Shown: positions 32,253 to 32,421 of the stretch, in pieces
Layout of the letters: each line of letters starts with the position of its first letter
How positions within the stretch are numbered: the first letter of the stretch is position 1
Assembly (NCBI GenBank): GCA_025928885.1
Contig: JAICIM010000008.1
Span: 1 to 32,421 of the forward strand
Reading direction: 5' to 3'
Length of the DNA stretch: 32,421 nt
From: Ktedonobacteraceae bacterium
Lineage (GTDB): Bacteria; Chloroflexota; Ktedonobacteria; Ktedonobacterales; Ktedonobacteraceae
Program-made: the position numbers and the translations under genes
Notes under the pieces: model-generated
Databases searched by the model: none
The model's input: the letters and a program-made list of their open reading frames with translations, nothing else
Told to the model about the DNA's origin: nothing

Positions 32253-32421
32253 TATCGACATTGACCGATGGGGGGAGGGGTTCTCAACATGAGAAAGAAT
32301 GGTGTGCTTATGCGCAAGAAAGCAAGTTTGGCTCGTTTCCATCCACCCAAAGCTGAGAAGAAGAGGGGCTGCTGATTTTCAAGAACGGCGGGTGGCCCGA
32401 ATGCCCAACATTATCCCGAGA

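Noticed and set aside
32289-32375. 28-residue basic ORF MRKNGVLMRKKASLARF...
   Set aside because: Short, preceded only by a G-run at some distance, no family; cannot be told from chance.
32401-32421. Possible start of a further gene (MPNIIPR) at the window edge
   Set aside because: Only seven codons visible and no convincing ribosome site.

Overview
The window looks like chromosomal DNA of a Gram-positive-type (monoderm) bacterium with moderate to high GC. The gene mix fits the Ktedonobacteria (Chloroflexota): a TIGR02960-like sigma factor with a SnoaL-like tail, a Nif3 protein, a CCA-adding enzyme, a CUT1 sugar operon without its own ATPase, a caspase-like remnant and many small regulators. 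This placement is inference from gene content; no rRNA is present.

Layout. (1) 1-2440: the end of a short membrane protein resembling the N-terminus of an HlyD adaptor, then a C39-peptidase bacteriocin-type ABC exporter. (2) 2470-6150: a CAT-anticodon tRNA with its own promoter and terminator, an orphan D12-class (Dam-like) DNA adenine methylase, a stand-alone receiver protein, two divergent NUDIX hydrolases and a small two-TM protein. (3) 6228-10250: an inosine/uridine-type nucleoside hydrolase facing away from a CCA tRNA nucleotidyltransferase, Nif3 and a tail-anchored basic protein. (4) 10250-18375: a sugar-utilisation locus. It has a dyad-rich regulatory region, a LacI repressor, a Tat-type lipoprotein solute-binding protein, two permeases and a 1028-residue clan-A glycoside hydrolase. 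(5) 18400-22090: an aldo/keto reductase divergent from a LysR regulator, which converges on an NRAMP-related transporter with non-canonical metal-site residues. (6) 22250-24860: an AT-richer type II restriction-modification pair (beta-class SPPY methylase plus a CfrBI-like endonuclease), closed by a 26-bp-stem convergent terminator facing FtsH. (7) 26860-28080: FtsH, a decayed caspase-like gene, two tandem initiator tRNAs and several inverted repeats. (8) 28080-31557: an EthD-domain protein and an MFS exporter divergent from the ECF-type sigma factor. The two divergent genes are separated by a near-perfect 48-bp inverted duplication whose arms encode the same short peptide. (9) 31558-32421: an orphan promoter with a 14-bp perfect palindrome, a truncated zinc-type dehydrogenase fragment and a fragment of an ATPase-type regulator.

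No complete system here can be declared new. The best leads are the mirrored peptide ORFs between the MFS and sigma genes, the N-terminal module fused to the SPPY methylase, the paired initiator tRNAs with a C1.U72 end, the overlapping hairpins upstream of the nucleoside hydrolase, and the repeated half-sites in front of lacI.
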